A stretch of 64,000 nucleotides of DNA from Betaproteobacteria bacterium (GTDB lineage Bacteria > Pseudomonadota > Gammaproteobacteria > Burkholderiales > Casimicrobiaceae), in contig JADKEV010000024.1 in NCBI GenBank assembly GCA_016717855.1, positions 1-64,000 on the forward strand, given 5' to 3'. Below, piece by piece: positions 1 through 8,433 of this stretch. Position numbers and translations under genes: made by a program. The notes below the pieces were generated by a model, which was not told the origin of the DNA, searched no databases, and was given only the letters and a program-made list of their open reading frames with translations. Every line of letters begins with the position of its first letter. Position 1 is the stretch's first letter.

Positions 1-1
1 G

Positions 2-853
2 TATGTGGCCGAAGGCGCGGGGATATTCCAGAAGCACGGGATCGACCCGAAGGTCATCCTGTTCGACGTCGGATTCCTGGGCACCGAGGCGGTGCTGGCC
101 GGCCAGGCGGACACCGCCACCACGGCGGGATTCCCGATGATCAACTACGTGGCCAAGGGCGCGGACCTGGTGTGTCCGGCGGTGACCATCACCGGCGACG
201 ACATCAAGATCGTCGCGCTGAAGACCATCGCGAAAGCCGAGGATTTCGCCGGCAAGAAGGTCGGCATCATCGTCGGTTCGGTCGCCCACTACGGGTTCGA
301 CCGCTATCTGGAGCACTTCAAGGTCGCGCGGGACAAGGTGACGATCGTCAACGTGCCGGCAGCGGAGCAGGTGGCGCTGTTCGCCAAGGGCGACCTGGAC
401 GCGTTCGTCTGGGTCGAGCCGGTGGTCTCGCGCGGGATCGACGTCATGAAGGGGCGGGCGCACGTGATGGTGCCGAACATCGAAGTCGGGATGCGCAACC
501 GCAATTACCTGCAGCTCAAGAAAACCTGGGTGGACCAGAACCCCGACGTCGTGCTGGGGATCCTGCGCGCGCACATCGAGGCCAACGAATTCATCAAGGC
601 CAATCCGCAGAAGGCTGCCGAGTACGCCGGCAAGAAGCTCAACCTGCCGCCCGACCAGATTCCCGAACTCATCCGGCGCGGCGGCTTTCGCTGGGATGTC
701 TATCTCGACACCACCATACTGGCCGAGCTCAAGTCGACGATCGACTGGATGCGCGAGAACAAGCGCCTCGCCGCCGAGCCGGGCGACATGCGCCGGGTCA
801 TGGCCCCGCAATACCTGCAGAAGATCGCGCCGGCGAGCGTCGTCGGCTTCTGA
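2..853 (+). CDS. ABC transporter substrate-binding protein, SsuA/NMT1 type (5' end cut by window)
   Basis: This is the periplasmic binding protein of an importer of the nitrate/sulfonate/taurine/pyrimidine (NMT1/SsuA) class. The open frame runs in from the left edge, so the signal peptide is missing and 283 residues are visible. Family-typical segments are the stretch around AGQADTATTAGFP near the start, which asks whether the ligand site is filled, and the later FAGKKVGIIVGSVAHYGFDR segment that forms the hinge of lobe 2. It is followed immediately by its ATPase, whose ATG overlaps this stop codon (TGATG), and then by the permease. The ligand cannot be read from sequence; the enolase-superfamily enzyme in the same operon suggests an organic acid or amine rather than nitrate. 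Confidence 0.85.
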   Translation, partial: YVAEGAGIFQKHGIDPKVILFDVGFLGTEAVLAGQADTATTAGFPMINYVAKGADLVCPAVTITGDDIKIVALKTIAKAEDFAGKKVGIIVGSVAHYGFDRYLEHFKVARDKVTIVNVPAAEQVALFAKGDLDAFVWVEPVVSRGIDVMKGRAHVMVPNIEVGMRNRNYLQLKKTWVDQNPDVVLGILRAHIEANEFIKANPQKAAEYAGKKLNLPPDQIPELIRRGGFRWDVYLDTTILAELKSTIDWMRENKRLAAEPGDMRRVMAPQYLQKIAPASVVGF

Positions 854-1653
854 TGGGGCGGGAAGGCGCGGTGGCGGCGATCCAGATGCAGCGCGTGGGC
901 AAGCGCTTCGAACCGCGTCATGCCGACGGCCTTGCCTACGAGGCGCTGGCGGGCGTCGATCTGGCGATCGGCGAAGGCGAGTTCCTCTGCGTGCTCGGCC
1001 CGACGGGCTGCGGCAAGTCGACCGTGATGCATCTGGTGGCCGGATTCGAGACGCCGACCGAAGGCCGCGTGCTGGTCGCGGGCAAGCCCGTCTCTGGCCC
1101 GGGCGCCGACCGGGGCATGGTGTTCCAGAACGACCGCGCGCTCTTTCCCTGGCTGACGGTCGACCAGAACGTGGCGTTCGGGCTGGAGGTCGCGCACCGC
1201 ACCCCCGCCGCGGTGCGCGCTGCGGTGGACAGCAACCTGGAACTGGTCGGCCTCACCGGGCACCGGACCAAGTTTCCGCGCGAACTCTCCGGCGGGATGA
1301 AGCAGCGGGTGCAGATCGCGCGCGCGCTGGCGACCGACCCGGCGATCCTGCTGATGGACGAGCCCTTTGCCGCGCTCGACGCGCAGACGCGCCGGCGGAT
1401 GCAGGAAGAACTGGGCCGGATCTGGGCGGTCAGCCGCAAGACCGTGCTCTTCATCACGCACGACATCGGCGAGGCGATCTGGCTGGGCGACCGGATCGCC
1501 GTGATGACCCACGGTCCCGCGGCGCGGATCAAGGAAGTCATCGACGTGGACCTGCCGCGGCCGCGCCAGAACATGACGCCCGGATTCGTCAGCCTCTACA
1601 ACACGCTGGATGCGTCGATACGCGCGGAATCGGAGGCGATGCACAATGCCTGA
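853..1653 (+). CDS. ABC transporter ATP-binding protein, SsuB/TauB type
   Basis: Cytoplasmic ATPase (266 aa) that powers the importer. Walker A GPTGCGKST lies at about residues 49-57. It is followed by a Q-loop in VFQNDRALFPWLTV, the signature LSGGMKQRV, Walker B ILLMDEPF and the switch histidine in ITHDIGEA. I chose the ATG at 853 because it overlaps the stop of the binding-protein gene, as is usual for translational coupling. A longer frame reaches upstream, but only as a shadow of that gene. The 3' end overlaps the next start by eight bases. The length and the FPWLTV motif fit the nitrate/taurine/sulfonate subfamily. Confidence 0.92.
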   Translation: MGREGAVAAIQMQRVGKRFEPRHADGLAYEALAGVDLAIGEGEFLCVLGPTGCGKSTVMHLVAGFETPTEGRVLVAGKPVSGPGADRGMVFQNDRALFPWLTVDQNVAFGLEVAHRTPAAVRAAVDSNLELVGLTGHRTKFPRELSGGMKQRVQIARALATDPAILLMDEPFAALDAQTRRRMQEELGRIWAVSRKTVLFITHDIGEAIWLGDRIAVMTHGPAARIKEVIDVDLPRPRQNMTPGFVSLYNTLDASIRAESEAMHNA

Positions 1654-2482
1654 CCAGGATCGCGCCCATCCGGGCAATGCGCCCGCGTCCCCGCCGGCCG
1701 CGTCACAGCAAAGGCCGCGGCCGGCGCGCGACCTCACGCGCTCGCCCTGGGTGCCGGTGCTCGTGGTGCTGGCCAGCCTGATCCTGTGGGAACTCGCCGC
1801 GCGCCTGACGATCCCGATCCTGCTGCCGCCGCCGGCCGATGTCGCCGAGGCGTTCTGGAAAAGCGCGAAGGACGGTTCGCTCTTCCGCCACATCGGCGCC
1901 AGCTACTTTCGCATCCTCACCGGCTGGTTCGTCGGCTGCGTAATCGCGATTCCGTTCGGCATCCTGGCCGGGCGCCTGAAGTGGGTGCGCGCCGTGCTCG
2001 ACCCCTTCATCGAGTTCTTCCGGTTCATTCCCCCGATCGCGTTCGTCACGCTGTTCATGATCTGGTTCGGCCTGGGCGAGGTCTCGAAGGTCGGCCTGAT
2101 CGTGTACACGGCCTTCTTCACCACGTTTCTATCGACGATGGCCGGCGCGATGGGCGTCGAAATCGAACGCATCCGGGCGGCGCAATGCCTGGGCGCATCG
2201 CCCCGGCAGGTCTTCTTCCGGGTCATCGTTCCGGGGACCGTCCCCCACATCGTCACCGGCGTGCGGCTTTCGCTTGGCCTGGCCTTCATGACAGTGGTCG
2301 CCGCCGAGTTCATCGCCGCGGAGTCGGGCGTCGGCTACCTGATCTTCAGCGCGCGGCTGTTCGCGCAGACCGATTTCGTGTTCCTGGGCATTCTGGTGCT
2401 GGGCGTAATGGGATTTGTGGCGAACTCGATACTCAAGCGCCTGCTCGCGCGGATTGCGTATCGGTACGACGTCAATCTCTGA
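1646..2482 (+). CDS. ABC transporter permease, SsuC/TauC type
   Basis: Inner-membrane permease of the SsuABC-type importer, 278 aa. Several hydrophobic segments begin near residue 35 (WVPVLVVLASLILWELAA). The coupling-helix region that contacts the ATPase is seen around IRAAQCLGASPRQVFFRVIVPG, the EAA motif of binding-protein-dependent permeases. The ATG at 1646 sits inside the end of the ATPase gene; a start at 1610 would add only a basic stretch without support. The gene ends 39 bases before the enolase-family gene, consistent with one transcript. Confidence 0.9.
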   Translation: MPDQDRAHPGNAPASPPAASQQRPRPARDLTRSPWVPVLVVLASLILWELAARLTIPILLPPPADVAEAFWKSAKDGSLFRHIGASYFRILTGWFVGCVIAIPFGILAGRLKWVRAVLDPFIEFFRFIPPIAFVTLFMIWFGLGEVSKVGLIVYTAFFTTFLSTMAGAMGVEIERIRAAQCLGASPRQVFFRVIVPGTVPHIVTGVRLSLGLAFMTVVAAEFIAAESGVGYLIFSARLFAQTDFVFLGILVLGVMGFVANSILKRLLARIAYRYDVNL

Positions 2483-2521
2483 TCGACCGCAGCACCGATT
2501 GCAACCCCGCTGGAGAACGCT

Positions 2522-3667
2522 TTGAAGATCACCGCAGTCAATACCTACGTGCTGAAGTCCCCGCTGCAGACACCGTTCGCCTTTTCGCAAGGCTGGGTGC
2601 GGCAGCGCGCGGCAGCGATCGTCGAAGTCGTCACCGACGCCGGTATCTCGGGCTGGGGCGAGGCGTTGTGCGTGGGCATGCAGCCGCCGGAAATCGCCGC
2701 CGCGACCGTCGAGTCGGCGCTGGCGCCGGTGCTGCTCGGCGCCGATCCGCGCGAGCCCGAAGTGCTGTGGCACGCGATGTACAACCGCACCCGGGACTTC
2801 GGCCAGAAGGGCGCGGTGATCAGCGGCATCAGCGCCGTCGATATCGCGCTGTGGGATCTCTGCGGCAAGGCGCGCGGGGAGCCGGTGTGGCGCTTGCTCG
2901 GCGGCGCGTTCCGGCGGCGGGTCAGGGCGTACGCCACCGGCTTCTACCGGATCCAGGGCCAGGGCGAGGCGGCGCGGCTGGCCGAGGAAGCGGTCAGGCA
3001 TCATGAGTCCGGGCTGTCGCTGATGAAGGTCAAGCTCGGCTTCGGCATCGCCGACGATCTCGCGGTCATGGCGGCGATCGACCGCGCATTGCAGGGCCGT
3101 TCGGTCACTTTGATGATCGACACCAACCATGCGTACGGCGAGGCCGACGCGATCCGGCTCGGCCGCGCGCTCGAGCCGCTGAGCCTGCGCTGGTACGAAG
3201 AGCCGGTGGCGCCCGAGAACATCGAGGGCTACTGCAACGTGCGGCGGGCGCTGGCGATCCCGATCGCCGGCGGCGAATGCGACTACACGGCATTCGGCTT
3301 CGGCCGCCTCGCCGCGGCGCGCGCGCTCGACATCGCGCAACCCGACATCGCCGCCGCCGGCGGCTTCACCGCCTGCCGGCACATCGCCGCGATCTGCCTC
3401 GCCCATGGCATCCAGGTCAATCCGCACGTCTGGGGCGCGGCGATCGCGCAGCGCGCGTCACTGCACCTGATCGCCAGCCTGCCGCTGGCCCATCCGTCGC
3501 TGTTCGCGACCGAGCCCATCCTCGAATACGATTCGTCGGATCATCCGTTCCGCACGGCGCTGGTCGATCACCCGGTGCAGCAGAAGGACGGCTGGGTGGA
3601 GATCGACGACCGGCCGGGGCTGGGGATCGAGGTCGACCGCGACGCGCTGATGGCGCTTCGGGCGTGA
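2522..3667 (+). CDS. Enolase-superfamily enzyme, mandelate racemase/muconate lactonizing family
   Basis: Abstracts the proton alpha to a carboxylate and channels the enolate to racemisation, cycloisomerisation or dehydration. It has 381 aa, the usual family length. The general base motif is K169-x-K171 (MKVKLGFG). The Mg ligands are D200 (MIDTNHAY), E226 (YEEP) and E252 (GGECDY), with H302 in the barrel end (NPHVWG). The TTG start at 2522 has a GGAG ribosome-binding site seven bases upstream, and no ATG competes. Its place behind the SsuABC-type genes suggests it acts on the imported compound. The KxK plus His arrangement fits sugar-acid or hydroxyproline-type substrates, but the substrate is unknown. 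Confidence 0.88.
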   Translation: MKITAVNTYVLKSPLQTPFAFSQGWVRQRAAAIVEVVTDAGISGWGEALCVGMQPPEIAAATVESALAPVLLGADPREPEVLWHAMYNRTRDFGQKGAVISGISAVDIALWDLCGKARGEPVWRLLGGAFRRRVRAYATGFYRIQGQGEAARLAEEAVRHHESGLSLMKVKLGFGIADDLAVMAAIDRALQGRSVTLMIDTNHAYGEADAIRLGRALEPLSLRWYEEPVAPENIEGYCNVRRALAIPIAGGECDYTAFGFGRLAAARALDIAQPDIAAAGGFTACRHIAAICLAHGIQVNPHVWGAAIAQRASLHLIASLPLAHPSLFATEPILEYDSSDHPFRTALVDHPVQQKDGWVEIDDRPGLGIEVDRDALMALRA

Positions 3668-3700
3668 GCCACTGGAACCACAAGGCCGAACAGGGGAAAA

Positions 3701-4387
3701 ATGATGTCCACGCCCGGCAATCCTTTCACGCTCGCCTCATGGCGCAGGGAAGTCGCGGAACTCTACGCGGGGATGCGCAACACGGCGCAGCGCGACCCCA
3801 GGCTCGCCGCCGCGCAGTTCCGCGCCGGGCGCGACAGCCTGCTCCTGCACCATCCGGAAAGCCCGTTCACGCACGATGCGCCGGCGGCCGCGCGCGGCAT
3901 CGATTACTTTCCGTACGATCCCGCGTGGCGGCTCACCGGCGCCATCGACCGCGACGTCGAACGCCTTGAATTCCAGATCGACCTGGCCGGCGACGGCCTG
4001 CTGCGCTGCACACGCGCCGGGGTGGTTCGCTGTACCTACGGCAGCGCCGAGATCGCGCTGTCCGTGTACTGGATGGAAGGGTATGGCGGCGGCCTGTGGC
4101 TGCCCTTCGGCGACGCCACCAACAACACCGAGACCTACGGCGGCGGGCGCTATCTGTACGACGGCATCAAGGGCGCCGACCTCGGCGCGGGCGCCGATCG
4201 TTCCGGCGATACCATGCTGCTCGACTTCAACTTTGCCTACAACCCGTCGTGCGCGTACGACCTCCGCTGGTCGTGCCCGCTGACGCCGCAGGAGAACCGG
4301 CTGGCGTTGCCGGTGCGCGCGGGCGAGCGGGCGTTTCGGCCACCCACCGCGGGGGCGGTGCCTCAGCGTCCGGCCGCGGCGGCATGA
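3701..4387 (+). CDS. DUF1684 family protein
   Basis: Predicted 228-aa protein with no known reaction. The C-terminal half carries the DUF1684 hallmarks: a Gly/Thr-rich TNNTETYGGGRYLYDG segment, then DFNFAYNPSCAYDLRW and CPLTPQENRL with its conserved cysteines. There is no signal peptide or membrane segment. Two consecutive ATGs (3701 and 3704) are possible; the first follows AGGGGAAAA. It lies 33 bases after the enolase-family gene on the same strand and may be the last gene of that operon. Its last 25 bases overlap the end of the convergent ABC ATPase gene. Confidence 0.8.
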   Translation: MMSTPGNPFTLASWRREVAELYAGMRNTAQRDPRLAAAQFRAGRDSLLLHHPESPFTHDAPAAARGIDYFPYDPAWRLTGAIDRDVERLEFQIDLAGDGLLRCTRAGVVRCTYGSAEIALSVYWMEGYGGGLWLPFGDATNNTETYGGGRYLYDGIKGADLGAGADRSGDTMLLDFNFAYNPSCAYDLRWSCPLTPQENRLALPVRAGERAFRPPTAGAVPQRPAAAA

Positions 4388-5310
4388 ACGTCCTCGAGGC
4401 GCAGCGTTCCCAGCGCGGCGCCTGAGGGGTCCAGCACCAGCGCCAGTTCGCTCCTGGCGCCGAGCAGCGCCGACAGCGCATCGCGCAACGTGGTATCCGC
4501 GCGCAGCCGCGGCGCATCGTCGGCGACACTGGCGACCGGCCCCATCCTGCTTTCCACCGTGTACAGCGACAGCCGCTTAAGCGCGCGGTCCTGCCCCACG
4601 AATTCCTCGACGAACGCATTCGCCGGCCGCGCCAGGATCGCCTCCGGCGTGTCGTACTGCACGACCCTGCCCTCGCGCAGTATCGCGATCCGGTCGCCCA
4701 TCCTGATCGCTTCGTCGAGATCGTGGGTGACGAACACGACGGTCTTCTTCAGGCGCGCCTGGATGCGCTGGAACTCGTCCTGCAGCCGCGTCCGGGTGAT
4801 GGGGTCGATGGCGCCGAACGGTTCGTCCATCAGCATCACCGGCGGATCTGCGGCGAGCGCGCGGGCGACGCCGACGCGCTGTTTCTGCCCGCCGGACAGG
4901 TCGCGCGGATAGCGGTCGCGGTACGTCACGGGCTCCAGCGCGACCAGCTCCAGCAGTTCGTCGATCCGCTTGTCCGTGCGCGCCGCGTCCCAGCCCAGGA
5001 GCCGCGGCACGGTCGCGATGTTCTCCGCGATGGTCAGGTGCGGAAACAGCCCCACCTGCTGGATCACGTAGCCGATCCCGCGCCGCAGCTCGACCGCGTC
5101 CATGTGCGTGACGTCGCGCCCCTGCAACTCGATCGTGCCGCCGCTGGGCTCGATCAGCCGGTTGATCAGCCGCATGGTCGTCGTCTTGCCGCAGCCCGAC
5201 GGGCCGATCAGCACGCACACCTCGCCCTTCGGGATGGTGAGCGAGATGTGGTCGACCGCGGGTTGCGCGGTGCCCGGGTACTGCTTGGTCAGTCCGTCGA
5301 GCGTGATCAT
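4363..5310 (-). CDS. Quaternary-amine (betaine-type) ABC transporter ATPase, OpuCA/ProV-like
   Basis: ATPase (315 aa) of a glycine-betaine/carnitine/choline-class importer. Walker A is GPSGCGKTT, the Q-loop lies in VIQQVGLFPHLTI (the IQQ form typical of OpuCA/ProV), the signature is LSGGQKQRV, Walker B is VMLMDEPFGAIDP and the switch is VTHDLDEA. About 75 C-terminal residues form a CBS-like remnant, used in this family for osmotic or nucleotide sensing, though only one repeat is recognisable. The ATG at 5310 overlaps the stop of the upstream permease gene (ATGA), so translation is probably coupled. The frame is open further upstream, but only as a shadow. Confidence 0.9.
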   Translation of the reverse strand: MITLDGLTKQYPGTAQPAVDHISLTIPKGEVCVLIGPSGCGKTTTMRLINRLIEPSGGTIELQGRDVTHMDAVELRRGIGYVIQQVGLFPHLTIAENIATVPRLLGWDAARTDKRIDELLELVALEPVTYRDRYPRDLSGGQKQRVGVARALAADPPVMLMDEPFGAIDPITRTRLQDEFQRIQARLKKTVVFVTHDLDEAIRMGDRIAILREGRVVQYDTPEAILARPANAFVEEFVGQDRALKRLSLYTVESRMGPVASVADDAPRLRADTTLRDALSALLGARSELALVLDPSGAALGTLRLEDVHAAAAGR

Positions 5311-5954
5311 GTCCGCAGTCCAATCGGGGTCAGCCGGCGCTGGATGCGGCCGAACAGGAAGTCGGTGCCGAGCGAGAGCAGCGTTGCGGGAATCGCTCCG
5401 ACCAGCAGTTGCGGCACCGCCATCATCGCGATGCCGGCGGTGATGAAATCGCCGAGGCCGCCGCCGCCGATGTAGGAGGCGAGCACGGCGCCCGACACAA
5501 CCTGGACCGCCGCGGTGCGCACGCCGGCGAACAGCACCGGCAGGGCCAGCGGCAGCTTGATCCTGAACACGATCTCGCGGGCGCTCATGCCCATCCCGCG
5601 CGCCGCGTCGACGACATCGGCGTCGACCTCGCGCATCCCCGCGCAGGTGTTGATGAGGATCGGCGGCAGCGCCAGCAGCGTGAGCGCGAACCACGACGGC
5701 GCGAAGCCCGTTCCCAGCACCGGCATGACCAGCGCCAGCACCGCGAGCGAGGGCAGCGTGCGGCCGATGTTGGCCGCATTGACCGCGAGCAGCGCCCCGC
5801 GCGCGCGGTCGGCAACGACGATGCCCAGCGGAATCGCGATCGCGGCCGCGGTGCCCAGGGCGGCCGCCGACAGCACGACGTGCGTGTACAACGCCTGGCC
5901 GAAGCGCGCCGGGTGCTCGAGGATGAAGGTCCACGCCTCGAGGAGCAGCATCAT
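5307..5954 (-). CDS. ABC transporter permease, OpuCB/OpuBB-like (first copy)
   Basis: Inner-membrane permease, 215 aa from the MM pair at 5954. Five to six hydrophobic segments and the EAA coupling motif (VDAARGMGMSAREIVFRIKLP) match OpuCB/ProW-type permeases of quaternary-amine importers. The open frame extends back to 6080, but the added arginine/proline-rich residues do not look like a permease N terminus. It belongs with the ATPase downstream and with a second, related permease upstream. Two distinct permease genes per system are typical of OpuC-like transporters. Confidence 0.88.
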   Translation of the reverse strand: MMLLLEAWTFILEHPARFGQALYTHVVLSAAALGTAAAIAIPLGIVVADRARGALLAVNAANIGRTLPSLAVLALVMPVLGTGFAPSWFALTLLALPPILINTCAGMREVDADVVDAARGMGMSAREIVFRIKLPLALPVLFAGVRTAAVQVVSGAVLASYIGGGGLGDFITAGIAMMAVPQLLVGAIPATLLSLGTDFLFGRIQRRLTPIGLRT

Positions 5955-6006
5955 CCGCCCGTCCAGCGTGCGGGACGGGCCGGGCGCCGCGCTGCGTCCG
6001 GGCGCT

Positions 6007-6630
6007 TCATCCGCGCGTCTTCCGCAGCAGCCGCCGCTCCAGCGCGGCGAGGGAGAGATCGACCGCCACCGCCAGCGCACAGGCAGTCAGCGCTCCGGCC
6101 CAGATCTTCGGGGCGTGGTCGTTGGAGATGCCGTTGAAGATCAGCGTGCCGAGCCCGCCCGCGCCCACGTAGGCCGCGACCACCGAGACACTGATGACGG
6201 TCACCGCGGCGATGCGCAGCCCGGCGACGATCACCGGCAGCGCAAGCGGCACTTCGATGCGCCACAGTATCTGCGTGGCGCTCATGCCCATGCCGCGCGC
6301 CGAATCCACCACTTCCTCGGGCGCGCCGCGAATGCCGATGGCGATGTTGCGGACCAGGATCAGCAGCGAGAAGCACACCATCACGATAATCGCGTTGGCC
6401 TTGCCCAGGCCGACGACGGGAATCATCAAGGCCAGGAAAGCCAGAGTAGGGATCGTGTACAGGAAGCCGGCGACGGCGAGCGCCGCCTGGAATACGGACT
6501 CGCGCCGCGCTGCCCACAGGCCCACCGCGAACGCCAGCGCAAAGGCGATCGCGAGCGCCGAGAGCGATATGACGACGTGCTCGTAAAGGCCCAGCAGGAC
6601 CTGGTCCCAGTTGCGCAGGAACCAGGTCAC
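6007..6630 (-). CDS. ABC transporter permease, OpuCD/OpuCB-like (second copy)
   Basis: Second permease of the quaternary-amine importer, 207 aa. It carries the family motif VDSARGMGMSATQILWRIEVP and about six membrane segments. I place the start at a GTG (6628-6630) that overlaps the restored stop of the lyase gene as GTGA. Without that, this gene is continuous in frame with the upstream lyase only because of a frameshift there, so the apparent 730-residue fusion is not accepted as real. It ends 53 bases before the start of the other permease. Confidence 0.85.
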   Translation of the reverse strand: MTWFLRNWDQVLLGLYEHVVISLSALAIAFALAFAVGLWAARRESVFQAALAVAGFLYTIPTLAFLALMIPVVGLGKANAIIVMVCFSLLILVRNIAIGIRGAPEEVVDSARGMGMSATQILWRIEVPLALPVIVAGLRIAAVTVISVSVVAAYVGAGGLGTLIFNGISNDHAPKIWAGALTACALAVAVDLSLAALERRLLRKTRG

Positions 6631-8178
6631 CGCGCGTCCGTCACGACGGCGCGCAGCACGCGCGCGGCCGCTTCGATGTCGGGCCCGAGCGAGCGGTCGC
6701 CCTCGAGCATCGGCACCTGCGCGCGCAGCGCCGCGTGCAGGCCGCGCCGCACCGCGCCCGAGCGCGGCGCGCACGCTCGGCTCGCGCAGGTCGACCGCCT
6801 GCGCGGCGATCAGTGTTTCGATGGCCGCGAGATAGTGCAGCGGTTCCAGCATCGCGACGGTCTTCTCGACGACGTTCATAACCATAGTCGCATGGTCTTC
6901 GATGCGCTCGGAGACCGGCAGAAAGTCCAGGCACGCGGGGTTGGCCAGGTGGCGCATCCGGTTGTACAGCGACGTGAGCGTCTTTTGCACCGCTGCGAAG
7001 CCGGAGTGCGCGGGTCCGTGGCGGGTAAGCTGCAGCGGCAGGCCGGTGAACGCGGGCGAGAGAAGCTTCAGCGAGCGCTCGACGCTCATCGCCGCACTCT
7101 GCGCCAGGCCCAGCCCTAGCGCTTCGAACGCGATCGCCAGCGCGGGAATGTGGAAGTTACCGTTGGAGAGCATTTCGCCGGAGTCCAGCACCAGCGGGCT
7201 GTCGGCCGCACTGTTCAATTCGAGTTCGACCTGCGCGCGTGCTTCATGCCAGGCTGCGAGCGCCGCGCCATGGACCTGCGCGATGCAGCGAAAGGACAAC
7301 GGATCCTGTACCCGCCGCGCGGCGTCGGCTTCCCACAGCCCGCTGCCCCCCAGCAGCGCGGTGAGCCGCGCCGCGGCTTCGGCCTGGCCCGGCGCCGGCC
7401 GTGCTGCCTGCATCCGCGGATCGAGCGGGCTCAGATTCGCCCGCAGGCCCTCGCAGGCCAGCGCCGCCGCATGCTCCAGCGCGGACAGCGCGTCCGCCAC
7501 GTCGACCAGCGCCAGCGCGGCGGCGCCGACGGTGGCCGCGTTCGAACCGATCAGCGACAAGCCGTCCTTCGGTCCGAGCACCGGTTGCGCGATGGCGGCG
7601 GCGGCCAGCGCCGCGGCGCCCGGCATCACCGTGCCGCGGAACTCCGCCAGTCCTTCGCCGATCAACGGCAGCGCCAGCGCGGAGAGCGGCGCGAGATCGC
7701 CGACGCTGATCGAGCCGATGTGCGGAACCAGCGGATGGACGCCGGCGTTGAGCATCGCCACCAGCGCTTCGAACACCGGGGGCGAGATACCGGAGCCGCC
7801 CATGCGCATTCCCGCGATGCGCGCGAGCAGCATCGCCCGCACGACGTCGGTCGGGCATGGCGTGCCGACCCCGACGTTGCGGGCTCGAAGGACGTTGTGC
7901 TGGTACTCGGCGAGCAACGCGTCGGGATCGCTGGCCGAGTCCGGCTGCTCGCTTGTCGCGGGCTGGCTGGTCGCCAGCCTCTTGCCCGTGTTCGCGCCCA
8001 GCGCGGAGTTCAGGCCGTAGATCGACTCCCCGGAAGACGCCAGCCGCGTCACGACCGCCCGCGCCCTTTGCAGCCGCGCCATGACCGCCGGCGCTACGGC
8101 GATCACCACACCCCGGCGGGCGACGTTCTCCACGTCACGCAAGGTCAGCGGCAGGTCAGAGAGTTCGAGAGCATTCAT
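6627..8178 (-). CDS. Histidine/aromatic ammonia-lyase-like protein without the MIO triad (frameshifted near its end)
   Basis: About 516 aa of a HAL/PAL-superfamily lyase. YGLNSALGAN near residue 54 holds the catalytic-loop tyrosine, and LANPACLDFLPVSERIEDH matches the HAL C-terminal signature. The loop that in HAL reads GSVGASGDLAPL is GSISVGDLAPL here (residues 145-154), so the Ala-Ser-Gly that cyclises to MIO is absent. The HAL LLNGT is also changed, to LIGSN. Near 6745 the frame slips by one base; restoring it gives a proper end (RAQVPMLEGDRSLGPDIEAA) with a TGA at 6627. Start ATG 8178. MIO-less relatives include ergothionase, which eliminates trimethylamine from ergothioneine. The flanking betaine-type transporter makes a betaine lyase plausible, but this is inference. 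Confidence 0.75.
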
Positions 8179-8274
8179 CTTTTCCCAACTGCCGCGCAAA
8201 TCGGGGTCAGACCCGAGTGGCGCCTACTAACGCTTTCCTGGAAGGACACCCTCACTGCCGGCACCGCCACTGCC

Positions 8275-8413
8275 GTAGGATGGGTGGAGCGCAGCGATAC
8301 CCATCTGCCCGATCGGGCACGACATTTCGCCTGCACCGAAGGGGAAGTCGCGCCACGACACCGGTTTTGTGCGATTCGACGAGATGGGTATCGCTGCGCT
8401 CCACCCATCCTAC
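8275..8413. repeat. Inverted pair of the 31-base intergenic repeat (copy A)
   Basis: Left arm 8275-8305 begins GTAGGATGGGTGGAGC and ends ACCCATC. The right arm 8383-8413 is its exact reverse complement over 31 bases, with 77 bases between. Each arm also contains GATGGGT and ACCCATC, so a single arm can fold alone. The pair lies between the binding-protein gene and the lyase gene of one operon. The same unit recurs at five other places in this window. Confidence 0.92.
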
Positions 8414-8433
8414 GGGTTACGGGCGGCGCCGGA

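Noticed and set aside
6007..8199. A 730-residue lyase-permease fusion protein
   Set aside because: The joint is low-complexity Arg/Ala sequence, and shifting one base restores a normal HAL-like C terminus ending in a GTGA overlap with the permease start.
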